DNA of 32,999 nucleotides from Ktedonobacteraceae bacterium (GTDB lineage: Bacteria > Chloroflexota > Ktedonobacteria > Ktedonobacterales > Ktedonobacteraceae): NCBI GenBank assembly GCA_019240835.1, contig JAFAXQ010000071.1:1-32999 (forward strand). The letters are read 5' to 3'. Position numbers and translations under genes: made by a program. How positions within the stretch are numbered: position 1 is the first letter of the stretch; each line of letters begins with the position of its first letter. Of this stretch, positions 1 to 6,697 are shown piece by piece. The notes beneath the pieces are model-generated. The model did no database searches. It worked only from the letters and a program-made list of their open reading frames with translations, and was not told where the DNA came from.

Positions 1-345
1 AAACAGGCCAAAGTATTTACCACCAAAGAGCGGTATGAGTTGGGAAATAACATAAACTCAAAAGTCCTCGCTTTTGCTTTTAGCCTTTCTGCTGAGATTG
101 AACGCTCCATGATCTCTTCCCGCACCAAAGAAGCCTTAGCGAGAAAGAAAAGTGAAGGAAAAAAGCTTGGCAGGCCAAAAGGAAGTTTATCAAAGGTAAC
201 AAAATTAACCGGCAAGGATGAGATTATCAAAGAGTTCCTCCGAAAACAAGTTTCAGAAGCTGCCATAGCCCGCATCCTTGAGGTAAACAGAATTACGTTG
301 AGAAATTATGTGATAAGCAGGAAATTGAGAACTGCCGTTTCGTAG
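1..345 (+). CDS. Serine site-specific recombinase, C-terminal part (cut by window start)
   Basis: The frame is open from base 1 and ends at TAG 343-345, so the start and most of the catalytic domain lie outside the window; a TTG at 40 is only an internal codon. The visible part is the end of a resolvase/invertase catalytic domain and its long E helix (LSAEIERSMISSRTKEAL), the hinge KKLGRPKG that commonly lies in the DNA minor groove, and a C-terminal helix-turn-helix (VSEAAIARILEVNRITLRNYV). This is the layout of small Hin/Gin/Tn3-resolvase-type recombinases, not of the large phage serine integrases, which carry much longer C-terminal domains. The catalytic serine is not visible. It marks the left part of the window as mobile DNA. 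The HD-domain gene follows after 28 bases on the same strand. Confidence 0.88.
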   Translation, partial: KQAKVFTTKERYELGNNINSKVLAFAFSLSAEIERSMISSRTKEALARKKSEGKKLGRPKGSLSKVTKLTGKDEIIKEFLRKQVSEAAIARILEVNRITLRNYVISRKLRTAVS

Positions 346-373
346 GCTCAACAGTTGTTTTAGCAAAGGAGAT

Positions 374-1219
374 TTGATAAAATCACTCTCTCGTATGGTA
401 GAAAGACAGGCATTCAGAGATTTACCCCAAGGAGAGCAGCAAAAGCGGGTCTACTTTGGCAATCTGAGTAGGCAAACATTCAATGAACTCAAACTCCATA
501 GCCAAGTCGGGCTTTGGGAAAGAGTAGATGGAAAACGAGATTGGGGCAATGTTTCAGAGCACTGTCTTGTGGAGGTAGCCCGCATCAATGTTTTGGGTCG
601 CGCTTTAGGCTTACCGGAAGATGTACAGAAAGATTTGACAAAAGCTGCTGCGCTTCATGATTTCTTCAAGAAAGGCGAAAAAGAAATTGTTGTAGCAAGA
701 GGGTTGAGTTGGGAGGCAATGGAGGAGGCGGAAGCTGAGTCGGAGAAACGATTACAAGAAGCCGGATTTAGTGAGCGAGTAGTAAGGCTTGCGGGGGCGG
801 TTGGACACAATTCTCTGCAAGAAACTCAGCGCATTCTTGCACAGGATACATTCTCTGCCGACGATACCGCTTTTTTAGTCATGCACTATGTAGATGACTA
901 TACAGTAAATAGCGATTGGGTACAGCCTACAGAGGTACAGCCAGACGGAAGAGGGATTAACAACTTAGACAGACGTATGGACAAGAATGAAGCAAACTCC
1001 CGATACGCAATTCTGAACGAAGCAGGACGACAACATTTCAATGGAGAAACATCATTCCAAGCACAACGGAGAATTGGACACATGGTTGAAGGACGATTAG
1101 CTGATCTTCTAACACAGCAAACAGGACAATCTGTTGAGCCTCTACGCCTTCCAGAGTTTGTTGATGATGGTATTAAAGCTGCTATTGCAACCACAGAAGT
1201 AAAGCCGACTACCCGCTAA
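374..1219 (+). CDS. HD-domain phosphohydrolase-like protein
   Basis: A 281-residue protein with the spacing of a metal-dependent HD phosphohydrolase: His63 (SEHCLVEVAR), the HD doublet His95-Asp96 (AAALHDFFKKG), His145 (VGHNS) and Asp174/175 (HYVDDYT). The Lys after HD recalls HDxxK-type family members. The substrate cannot be told; the family acts on nucleotides and cyclic nucleotides. The start is uncertain. TTG 374 lies only two bases after the good Shine-Dalgarno AAAGGAG (365-371), while ATG 395 lies too far away. It begins 28 bases after the recombinase stop and may be co-transcribed with it. Its 3' end faces the ATPase gene across a large inverted repeat. Confidence 0.72.
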   Translation: MIKSLSRMVERQAFRDLPQGEQQKRVYFGNLSRQTFNELKLHSQVGLWERVDGKRDWGNVSEHCLVEVARINVLGRALGLPEDVQKDLTKAAALHDFFKKGEKEIVVARGLSWEAMEEAEAESEKRLQEAGFSERVVRLAGAVGHNSLQETQRILAQDTFSADDTAFLVMHYVDDYTVNSDWVQPTEVQPDGRGINNLDRRMDKNEANSRYAILNEAGRQHFNGETSFQAQRRIGHMVEGRLADLLTQQTGQSVEPLRLPEFVDDGIKAAIATTEVKPTTR

Positions 1220-1266
1220 CTTCGTGGAACTTTTTCCCTATTTGTTGGATTTTACCCAAGGTTTTT

Positions 1267-1315
1267 GGAGTCCATTCCAAAGTTGGTGCTGGCTAGCCAG
1301 TTTGGAATGGACTCC
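1267..1315. repeat. 15-bp perfect inverted repeat with a palindrome in its loop
   Basis: Arms 1267-1281 and 1301-1315 are perfectly complementary (GGAGTCCATTCCAAA and its reverse complement). The 19-base loop contains the 12-base perfect palindrome CTGGCTAGCCAG (1289-1300). It sits between two convergent genes, so a bidirectional terminator is possible. Neither side has a clear T-run, so a recombinase or protein-binding site is an alternative. Confidence 0.75.
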
Positions 1316-1355
1316 GACAACCGCGAATGTTCCGATTTATGGGTGCAATTTTTCC

Positions 1356-2822
1356 TTATGAAACGGCCAGGAAATTTACCTGATTAACTTCAACACTATT
1401 TTCTCCCCACAGCGCATCAACTAAATTATCTCCTAGAAATTCGGCAAGTTGTCCACTTGGCCTTTTCTCTCCGATACACTTGCCAACACGAATTGCCCAG
1501 TGAACATGCTTTTCATCGAGGATTGCAGCCAATTCTTTAATAACATCTTTAATATCTTCTGATTTTCTATCCCAGCTATCTACCTCGCTAAGTCTTTTGC
1601 TTTTTTTTCCATACTTACTGCTCTGACTCTTAATCTTAATTTTTGCATCTTCCCATGTTATTCCAAGTGCTGCAAGCACCTCGTCTGTTAGATAGAGGTT
1701 CTCGCTTTCAAGGCAAACCAGATTCACACATTTGATATGTATGAAGCCAGTATTGGTCACTGGTTTATCACCATCTTTTAAGGCATAAGCAGACGGCACC
1801 GTGGATGCCGGGAGTAAACTTCCAAAAATGTGTTCTAAAGTTCTGCGATATTGATCTATCTTACTCCCATCACAGGGGATAGCTGCGAGTTTGACGATAC
1901 CATGTCGTGGAACTTGACTCCAAATGAGGGTATCATCATCTCCTTCCACTAAGAATAACGGTGCGCTAAATAATGGCCCCATTAAAGCGTGTCCCCCTAA
2001 ACATGTTGCTAGCTCTTGCAAGCTTTCATTAAACGGCGTTGCTCTTTGTGCTGGTATTGCATTATTGAGGTACACAATGCTTGTCTTTCCTCTACCATGA
2101 TAACCTATGGCAGATAAGAGGGTTGTACTGTGGGTAGCGATGATCATCTGAATATCGTATTTATCCACAACACTATTGAGAAACTTTGCTAGCTGCTGTT
2201 GCAGATCAGGATGCAAATGGCAATCTGGCTCATCAATTAATAGGACTCCACGACTGATATTATCCAGCCGCCACATGGCACAAATTAATAAGATATCCAA
2301 TGCCAACGTCAAAATCTGGGACTCCCCACTACTGAGAAGACTAACGGAAGAAATGCCTTGCCCATCAAATACGCGAGTAAACGTGAACGGGGGATTACCG
2401 TCTTTGATCTTAAAGATGAACTCTGGCATTAGTGCTTGCAGCATTTCCTCAACATCGCTGGGGTTCTCATCTATCTGGTTTTTTCTTACATTTCCCCGCT
2501 TGGCTAAGAACGCTTGAATGCGGGCTATTGTTGCCTCTCTGTAGTTTGGGAATAAATTCGCGATGCTTTTGTTGGCTCGTGAAGCTGCTACTAATTCATC
2601 TTGCATGTAACTCGCATTGAACCCGATGTCGCCAGCCCTTTCAGGTGAAGTATAGTGATAGGTCTCTCGATTCTGATCTCTAAGGCTTCTGAGAAGTAAA
2701 CTTTTTCCTGCGCCGTTTTTCCCAAATAGGACGGTGATATCGGTGAGATTGGACATCGACCAATTCCCTCCACCTAGATATGACGGTCGTGGAACAGAAA
2801 TTGTTTGTAGATGAATAGTCAT
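1356..2822 (-). CDS. OLD-like AAA ATPase with TOPRIM-like C-terminal domain
   Basis: A 488-residue protein of the RecF/OLD type. The N-terminal ABC-like ATPase shows Walker A GKNGAGKS (34-41), signature LSSGE (163-167), Walker B LLIDEPD (194-200) and a switch histidine in ATHS (229-232). The C-terminal part has TOPRIM-style acidic clusters VEGDDD (292-297) and KDGDK (349-353), followed by LESENLYL, as in the ATPase-TOPRIM nucleases. OLD-family proteins are often anti-phage effectors (GajA of Gabija is one), but no obvious UvrD-like partner lies beside this one, so a defence role is inference from family and location. A minus-strand -10 TATACT lies at 2860-2855. The Shine-Dalgarno is weak (AAAGG about 14 bases before the ATG). 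The gene is convergent with the HD gene. Confidence 0.8.
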   Translation of the reverse strand: MTIHLQTISVPRPSYLGGGNWSMSNLTDITVLFGKNGAGKSLLLRSLRDQNRETYHYTSPERAGDIGFNASYMQDELVAASRANKSIANLFPNYREATIARIQAFLAKRGNVRKNQIDENPSDVEEMLQALMPEFIFKIKDGNPPFTFTRVFDGQGISSVSLLSSGESQILTLALDILLICAMWRLDNISRGVLLIDEPDCHLHPDLQQQLAKFLNSVVDKYDIQMIIATHSTTLLSAIGYHGRGKTSIVYLNNAIPAQRATPFNESLQELATCLGGHALMGPLFSAPLFLVEGDDDTLIWSQVPRHGIVKLAAIPCDGSKIDQYRRTLEHIFGSLLPASTVPSAYALKDGDKPVTNTGFIHIKCVNLVCLESENLYLTDEVLAALGITWEDAKIKIKSQSSKYGKKSKRLSEVDSWDRKSEDIKDVIKELAAILDEKHVHWAIRVGKCIGEKRPSGQLAEFLGDNLVDALWGENSVEVNQVNFLAVS

Positions 2823-2854
2823 AATTGCGCATTATGCCTTTCCCTTGCCACATT

Positions 2855-2860
2855 AGTATA
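2855..2860 (-). promoter_or_regulatory. Putative -10 of the OLD-like ATPase gene
   Basis: The minus strand reads TATACT here, 32 bases upstream of the ATG. This predicts a leader of roughly 25 bases. No convincing -35 is seen. Confidence 0.4.
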
Positions 2861-3127
2861 TACTGATGGGCGTTTTTATATATAAATTTACTGTGCTTAG
2901 GATACTCTTTGAAACGAGGTTATGCAAGATGATTAGGACAAAAGTACAATACAAACATCGTCAATCGGTATTTCTGCTCGAGTGAGATGTAGAAGAGATG
3001 TTCTACAGCGTACATGTACGGAGAAATTGGGTTGGAACCCTTATTCTGAAAACTGCTCATTGCGAAACGACGTAGGGGATGATGGTGAGCAAGAGGGCAC
3101 TGTCGTTGTACACCACGTACAGCGAAG

Positions 3128-3180
3128 AAAAAAGAACGCCTGCGTAAACCGTGTGGATAAACCACAAGAGCCTACGCAGG
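3128..3180 (-). terminator. Hairpin terminator after the XRE-TPR gene
   Basis: On the minus strand the arms CCTGCGTA (3180-3173) and TACGCAGG (3146-3139) enclose a nested TGTGG/CCACA hairpin. They are followed by CGTTC and six T (3133-3128). The T-run is offset by five bases, so efficiency is uncertain. Confidence 0.6.
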
Positions 3181-3288
3181 ACAAGAGTTGCAGTCGTCTT
3201 ATCGAGCGAGTAAAAGCCTCTGTTGCTTCTCTTTCATCGCGCTTAGTACAGCATATAAACGTGAAAGGTCATATTAGTCAATCAACAA

Positions 3289-4374
3289 TTAGTATTCTAT
3301 TGACCCATGTAGCGCCTCTCCCAAGGCCTCAGCAGATTTCCCAATACGTTTTTCTTCCTTCTTCAGGTAAGCATGAACGCCATAGATTCGTTCTAACAAC
3401 CGGATAGTTCCATACTTTTTACACTCCTCAATACACTCTACGGCAAGCTCGGTTCCCGCGCTTACTTCCCCTCCTCGTACTAAGGCGATAACTTTTGTCG
3501 TTTTGAGCACCATCTGCCAATGTTTATCTTTCTCATGCATGCCTGTCGCATAAGCCTTCTCAATATAATCCAGCGCTTTTTGTCCGCGTCCCTGCAATGC
3601 ATAACTTTTCGCATATTCTTCATACACGGACAAGAGGCCATATTGCCCCCTGGTGATTTCCTTGTTGCTCAATATCCCCGCAAGGGCTTCTGCTTCTTTC
3701 ATGTTTTCTTCAAATGCTTTTACATCTCCTGCCTTCAACAAAGCCCTTGCAAGCAGTTGGATGGCATTTCCTCGGGCCGCTGGATTATCTATGGGTGAAA
3801 GCTCTACCCCTTGCTGTAACAGAGGAATACTTTTCTCTAACTTATTGGCGCGGGTATACATGTCTCCTTGGTAGGTGACGGCAATTGCCCGAAGGAGGGG
3901 ATTATCTATACTCTTGGCTGTCTCTTCCATCGCCTCGTAGCTCTCAAGGGGACAACGAAACTCACTCACTCTACTATTCATGCCTCTCGCGTAGGCCGCC
4001 GCGTGGTGTGCGTTGGTAAGCTGGTAAATGGCCGATGTATTACCTGTGTCTTTTGCTTTTTCTTGTAAATCGCTCACAAGCTGTTCAGCGATAGCGCGGG
4101 CTTCCCATGCTCTGCCTTCGTTCACCCATTGCCAAACACGTTCCTGTGTTTGGATTACTTGCTCATCGGTAAGAGATTCGGTTGTCAGACCAAGGCGTTC
4201 CGCTTCCATGCCTAAGACACTTGCGATCCGCCGCAACTCTTCAGTATCTTTTAAAACCGTCTCTTGGTTTTCCCACCTACGGAGAGTCCGGACATCAATA
4301 GATAAATCATTCGCAAGCTGTTCTTGAGTGACAGCATATGTATTTCGATAGTCTTTGAGAACCTGGGAAAGCAT
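3289..4374 (-). CDS. XRE-family HTH regulator with TPR-like C-terminal domain
   Basis: A 361-residue protein. Residues about 1-65 form an XRE/Cro-CI helix-turn-helix (AVTQEQLANDLSIDVRTLRRWEN). The rest is a long helical array of TPR-like repeats, for example IPLLQQGVELSP and ALDYIEKAYATG. The ATG at 4374 is chosen because AAAGG lies nine bases upstream and the HTH starts right after it; an upstream in-frame start at 4419 would add 15 unlikely residues. HTH-TPR architecture resembles RRNPP-type peptide-responsive regulators and many Chloroflexota/actinobacterial transcription factors. It is divergent, across 147 bases, from a small Cro-like HTH gene, an arrangement typical of switches in mobile elements. 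The ligand is unknown. Confidence 0.82.
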   Translation of the reverse strand: MLSQVLKDYRNTYAVTQEQLANDLSIDVRTLRRWENQETVLKDTEELRRIASVLGMEAERLGLTTESLTDEQVIQTQERVWQWVNEGRAWEARAIAEQLVSDLQEKAKDTGNTSAIYQLTNAHHAAAYARGMNSRVSEFRCPLESYEAMEETAKSIDNPLLRAIAVTYQGDMYTRANKLEKSIPLLQQGVELSPIDNPAARGNAIQLLARALLKAGDVKAFEENMKEAEALAGILSNKEITRGQYGLLSVYEEYAKSYALQGRGQKALDYIEKAYATGMHEKDKHWQMVLKTTKVIALVRGGEVSAGTELAVECIEECKKYGTIRLLERIYGVHAYLKKEEKRIGKSAEALGEALHGSIEY

Positions 4375-4457
4375 GCCCGTCAACCTTTCTCTGTTGCTTC
4401 CTAGAAGAGGGCAGCACATGTCCTGTACTTGAGTGCTGTATGAAACGACAATAGCAA

Positions 4458-4472
4458 TACGCGATGTGCGTA
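4458..4472. promoter_or_regulatory. Candidate operator in the divergent HTH intergenic region
   Basis: TACGC-gatgt-GCGTA is a 5+5 inverted repeat with a 5-base spacer. A further TACGC lies at 4475-4479. Its position between two divergent HTH genes makes it a reasonable operator, but the arms are short. Confidence 0.35.
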
Positions 4473-4521
4473 GTATACGCTGTTACTCTTATTTTAGCAA
4501 TCTCTGGAAGGGATGACTTCC

Positions 4522-4743
4522 ATGTCTGATTTTGCACAATTTCTTCAAGAAAACCGTATTGATCCTTTTACGTTAGCAAAGGTCGCTGGCGTGCGCTATC
4601 CGACTATCTGGAATGCGCTCCATAACAAACCTATCACCCAGGAACACGCGATCCAGCTTTGCATAGCGCTTACGTGCATAACGAAGGCCGTCTACTCTGG
4701 AACCTTCATCACCTGGACACAAGGAGCAGAGAATCATGGGTAA
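4522..4743 (+). CDS. Small Cro-like HTH protein
   Basis: A 73-residue protein whose centre, DPFTLAKVAGVRYPTIWNALHNKPITQEHAIQLCIAL, reads as a Cro/XRE helix-turn-helix followed by the usual closing helix. ATG 4522 is preferred over ATG 4513 because the Shine-Dalgarno GGAAGGG (4506-4512) is nine bases from the former and directly abuts the latter. The stop overlaps the next gene by eight bases (ATGGGTAA), so the two are translationally coupled. It probably works against the divergent XRE-TPR regulator, as cro does in phage immunity regions. That is inference from layout. Confidence 0.62.
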   Translation: MSDFAQFLQENRIDPFTLAKVAGVRYPTIWNALHNKPITQEHAIQLCIALTCITKAVYSGTFITWTQGAENHG

Positions 4744-5140
4744 GAAAAAAAAGCACCACCAGCAACCACAACTTCCATCAAGGACGGTTTTTACTGTAGC
4801 AACAGTTCGCCTGTTAAAGCAGGCGCTACGTACGTACGAAAAAAGCTTAGTACAACAACCTGCTACTCTCCCAAATATTGCTCTTGCCAAAGAAACTGTC
4901 GCGCAATTAAAAACTAAGCTGGAGGATATATTGCAACGGAGAGGGTGGGAAACAGTACTTTATTACAACGATGTGTATATCCTCTACACAGCAGTCCAGC
5001 TACACCTTATACAACTGTGTGATTCGCCCCAGGGAGAAAAAGTGTTGGAACAGTGTCTTCGGCTCTGTCAGCAGTTCAGTGCGATGATCTCCTCTGCGAA
5101 TGAACAAGAAAACAAAGAGTACAAAAGGATGAATGATTAG
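4736..5140 (+). CDS. Hypothetical protein, basic N-terminus, helical
   Basis: A 134-residue protein I do not recognise. It begins with a basic tail (MGKKKKHHQQ) and continues as amphipathic helices, with no membrane segment or known motif. Shine-Dalgarno AAGGAG lies ten bases before the ATG. The ATG overlaps the stop of the Cro-like gene by eight bases, so it belongs to the same operon and is likely controlled by the same switch. The C-terminus is charged (NEQENKEYKRMND). Confidence 0.6.
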   Translation: MGKKKKHHQQPQLPSRTVFTVATVRLLKQALRTYEKSLVQQPATLPNIALAKETVAQLKTKLEDILQRRGWETVLYYNDVYILYTAVQLHLIQLCDSPQGEKVLEQCLRLCQQFSAMISSANEQENKEYKRMND

Positions 5141-5240
5141 GCAAGTATTTTCGTTCCTTTCCACTTGTTACAAGCTTCACAACCCTTTTTATGCGACATT
5201 CGCCTCATCGTATTTTCTCACTAGCAATTAGAGAGGAATT

Positions 5241-5249
5241 TGCTATAAT
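5241..5249 (+). promoter_or_regulatory. Extended -10 promoter of the DUF433/DUF5615 pair
   Basis: TGCTATAAT: TG at 5241-5242 and TATAAT at 5244-5249. Only nine bases separate it from ATG 5259, so transcription should start within two or three bases of the start codon. No Shine-Dalgarno fits in the gap. This predicts a leaderless or nearly leaderless mRNA. Confidence 0.7.
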
Positions 5250-5258
5250 TACCTTAGT

Positions 5259-5522
5259 ATGAAACAGCGAGCAGACTACACAGAACGCATTATCATAGAC
5301 CCCAAAATTATGGTTGGCAAGCCTGTGGTGAAAGGGACACGTGTCCTTGTTGAAGTAGTGCTTGAGCGATTAGCAGAGAACTTAGACGTGAAGACGCTCT
5401 TTGAAGATTATCCCCGACTCACTGAGGAAGACGTGAAAGCCTGTCTCACTTATGCAGAGGCAGTTATTGAAGGTGAGGATGTGTTTTCTATTCCCCAGGA
5501 ACACCCATCTGCACAGGTATGA
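5259..5522 (+). CDS. DUF433 antitoxin-like protein
   Basis: An 87-residue protein with the DUF433 pattern: IIIDPKIMVGKPVVKGTRVLVEVVLERLAEN, then LFEDYPRLTEEDVKACLTYAEAVI. DUF433 is a small winged-helix-like domain, and members paired with DUF5615 (VapB45/VapC45-like) act as antitoxins that bind their own promoter. The gene overlaps the next by four bases (ATGA), the usual toxin-antitoxin coupling. A TGCTATAAT promoter lies nine bases before the ATG with no Shine-Dalgarno, so translation probably starts at or near the 5' end of the mRNA. Autoregulation by the complex is expected from the family, not shown here. Confidence 0.85.
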   Translation: MKQRADYTERIIIDPKIMVGKPVVKGTRVLVEVVLERLAENLDVKTLFEDYPRLTEEDVKACLTYAEAVIEGEDVFSIPQEHPSAQV

Positions 5523-5887
5523 AATTTCTCTTGGATGAAAGCGTGGAACTTCGCCTTGGCTTCTCTCTCAAAACGCAGGGACATGATGTAACAGCTATTG
5601 CCACAGACTACACCCGCGCTCTTGAGGACGAAGAGGTACTTAAGATAGCTAAGAACGAGCAGCGTATTCTTATCACCAATGATAAAGATTTTGGTGAGTT
5701 GGTGTTTCGTTATCATCATTCCCATGCGGGAGTTATCCTGTTACGATTAAAACGGGTTGACATCCAGATCAAACAAGAGAGACTAACTAGCGTTATCACC
5801 ACCTACAGACACTTCCTGCGCTCTTTTCTTATTGTCACGCTTTATACCGTAAGAATACGCAAGAGGATTGAACGGGCAATCGCCTAA
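5519..5887 (+). CDS. DUF5615 PIN-like toxin
   Basis: A 122-residue protein with the Mut7-C/DUF5615 PIN-like fold pattern: MKFLLDESVELRL (first acidic cluster), GHDVTAIATDY, DEEVLKIAKNEQRILITNDKDFGELVF (the conserved TNDKDFGE segment) and HAGVILLRLKR. PIN-like proteins are usually RNases with clustered acidic residues (Asp6, Glu7 and the Asp residues of TNDKD here). Overlap with the DUF433 gene by ATGA supports a toxin-antitoxin pair of the VapBC45 kind. All motif residues are present, so it looks intact. Targets cannot be predicted from sequence. Confidence 0.85.
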   Translation: MKFLLDESVELRLGFSLKTQGHDVTAIATDYTRALEDEEVLKIAKNEQRILITNDKDFGELVFRYHHSHAGVILLRLKRVDIQIKQERLTSVITTYRHFLRSFLIVTLYTVRIRKRIERAIA

Positions 5888-5999
5888 CCTTCGTTTCCTT
5901 CTCAGATGCGTGCCTCTCCTCGCATAAAAAGGGTTGTTCTCTCCACTTGATTATTTCTCGTGGTGGAGTGATTTCAGGAGAAGGCTGTACTTCAGTCAT
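5835..5999 (-). CDS. Possible small protein antisense to the toxin end
   Basis: A 54-codon frame (MTEVQPSPEITPPREI...). A TATAAT (6017-6012) lies 12 bases before the ATG and AAAGGTG about five bases before it. Its last 53 bases overlap the DUF5615 coding sequence on the other strand. No family is recognised. It is offered because the start signals are good, but it may be only a chance frame. Confidence 0.25.
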   Translation of the reverse strand: MTEVQPSPEITPPREIIKWREQPFLCEERHASEKETKVRRLPVQSSCVFLRYKA

Positions 6000-6193
6000 A
6001 CTACACCTTTTATTATAGTAGTTTTTTCTCAACGCACCGAAAAGGTAAAATAACGAGCAAAAACTACCTGGTAGACCTTCCGGTAGTAGTTGATAAAAAA
6101 ACGTCCGATGTTTCAAAACTTTCTCCAAAAATGAAAAAAGTCCGAAACACCGGACGAGTGAAAACACAGAGCTAGGTACGAACCATGAGATGG
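5888..6193. other. 306-base region after the toxin-antitoxin pair
   Basis: It contains the possible small minus-strand frame above, a weak plus-strand hairpin (ACTAC/GTAGT, 6000-6022) followed by a T-run that may end the toxin-antitoxin transcript, and a double terminator for the minus-strand operon. Nothing else is seen. Confidence 0.5.
6095..6156 (-). terminator. Two overlapping terminators sharing one arm
   Basis: On the minus strand, GTCCG (6155-6151) can pair with CGGAC (6144-6140), followed by six T (6139-6134). Alternatively the 13-base arm starting at 6156 pairs, with one mismatch, with 6114-6102, followed by seven T (6101-6095). The two hairpins share the 5' arm and cannot form together. 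Confidence 0.7.
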
Positions 6194-6697
6194 TTACTCG
6201 TGGCCGTCCGTAGCCTTGTCATCCTTTGCAAGAGGAGGAAGATCAGGAACCGCACGAAGCGCCTCTTTGAAATCCTTCCAGAAGAAATCACGAACGTGAT
6301 AGGAAAGCTGCATCTTCTCGGCAATTTTCTCCATCACTTCATCGGTGAAGAAGATTGCAATTTGTTCATCAGTAAACCCCAGATCAGGAAGATCAGCACG
6401 ATTGACGTTTGCGATGGGAAATTGTTTCTCCCACTCAATTGAGAGAGGATTGTAGTCAAGCTTCTTCGCTTGCTCTTTTATCTCATAGACATAACAATCT
6501 CCGGTTTCTCCTCGATCTTTTGTCATGGGACTGACGACATTGCAGTACCACTTAGCGTATGGGTTATGTTCCTCCCTTTCCGGTGTTTGATACTTCTTGA
6601 GAACGTACCATGTCCATTTTCCATCCGGCGATTGCCAGACTTCATAGGCGTTTTCGCGGTCAACAGTCTTGTTGCACAGATTCACTGATTTAGGCAT
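6194..6697 (-). CDS. Hypothetical protein of the accessory operon
   Basis: A 167-residue soluble, charged protein that I do not assign to a family. The N-terminal half is rich in aromatic residues (YEVWQSPDGKWTWYVLKKYQ, AKWYCNVVSP). The C-terminal half is helical (FTDEQIAIFFTDEVMEKIAEKM, then HVRDFFWKDFKEAL). The ATG overlaps the stop of the upstream gene by eight bases (ATGCCTAA) and has Shine-Dalgarno AAGGAGGGG four bases before it, so it is the last gene of a minus-strand operon ending at the double terminator. The style resembles proteins of phages or integrative plasmids; that is an impression. Confidence 0.65.
   Translation of the reverse strand: MPKSVNLCNKTVDRENAYEVWQSPDGKWTWYVLKKYQTPEREEHNPYAKWYCNVVSPMTKDRGETGDCYVYEIKEQAKKLDYNPLSIEWEKQFPIANVNRADLPDLGFTDEQIAIFFTDEVMEKIAEKMQLSYHVRDFFWKDFKEALRAVPDLPPLAKDDKATDGHE

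Larger units (their letters stand above)
2823..3288. other. 466-base intergenic region between ATPase and XRE-TPR genes
   Basis: I see no credible protein gene. The region holds a terminator for the XRE-TPR gene, a 12-base perfect palindrome CGTACATGTACG (3009-3020) that could be an operator, and the ATPase promoter. Minus-strand mini-ORFs just after the XRE-TPR stop (9 and 12 codons), and one of 46 codons starting near 3060, lack Shine-Dalgarno sequences. They are mentioned only because TPR regulators of the RRNPP kind are often followed by peptide genes. Confidence 0.5.

Noticed and set aside
3029-3040. GGGTTGGAACCC as a tRNA T-arm or att core
   Set aside because: Only a short, isolated similarity. 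No acceptor stem or other arms can be drawn around it.
2920-3165. 81-codon minus-strand frame in the intergenic region
   Set aside because: It starts inside the terminator hairpin, lacks start signals and has no protein-like pattern.
2982-3407. 141-codon plus-strand open frame
   Set aside because: It overlaps the 3' end of the XRE-TPR gene antisense, has no Shine-Dalgarno and reads as low-complexity, Arg/Ser/His-rich protein. The terminator hairpin lies inside it.
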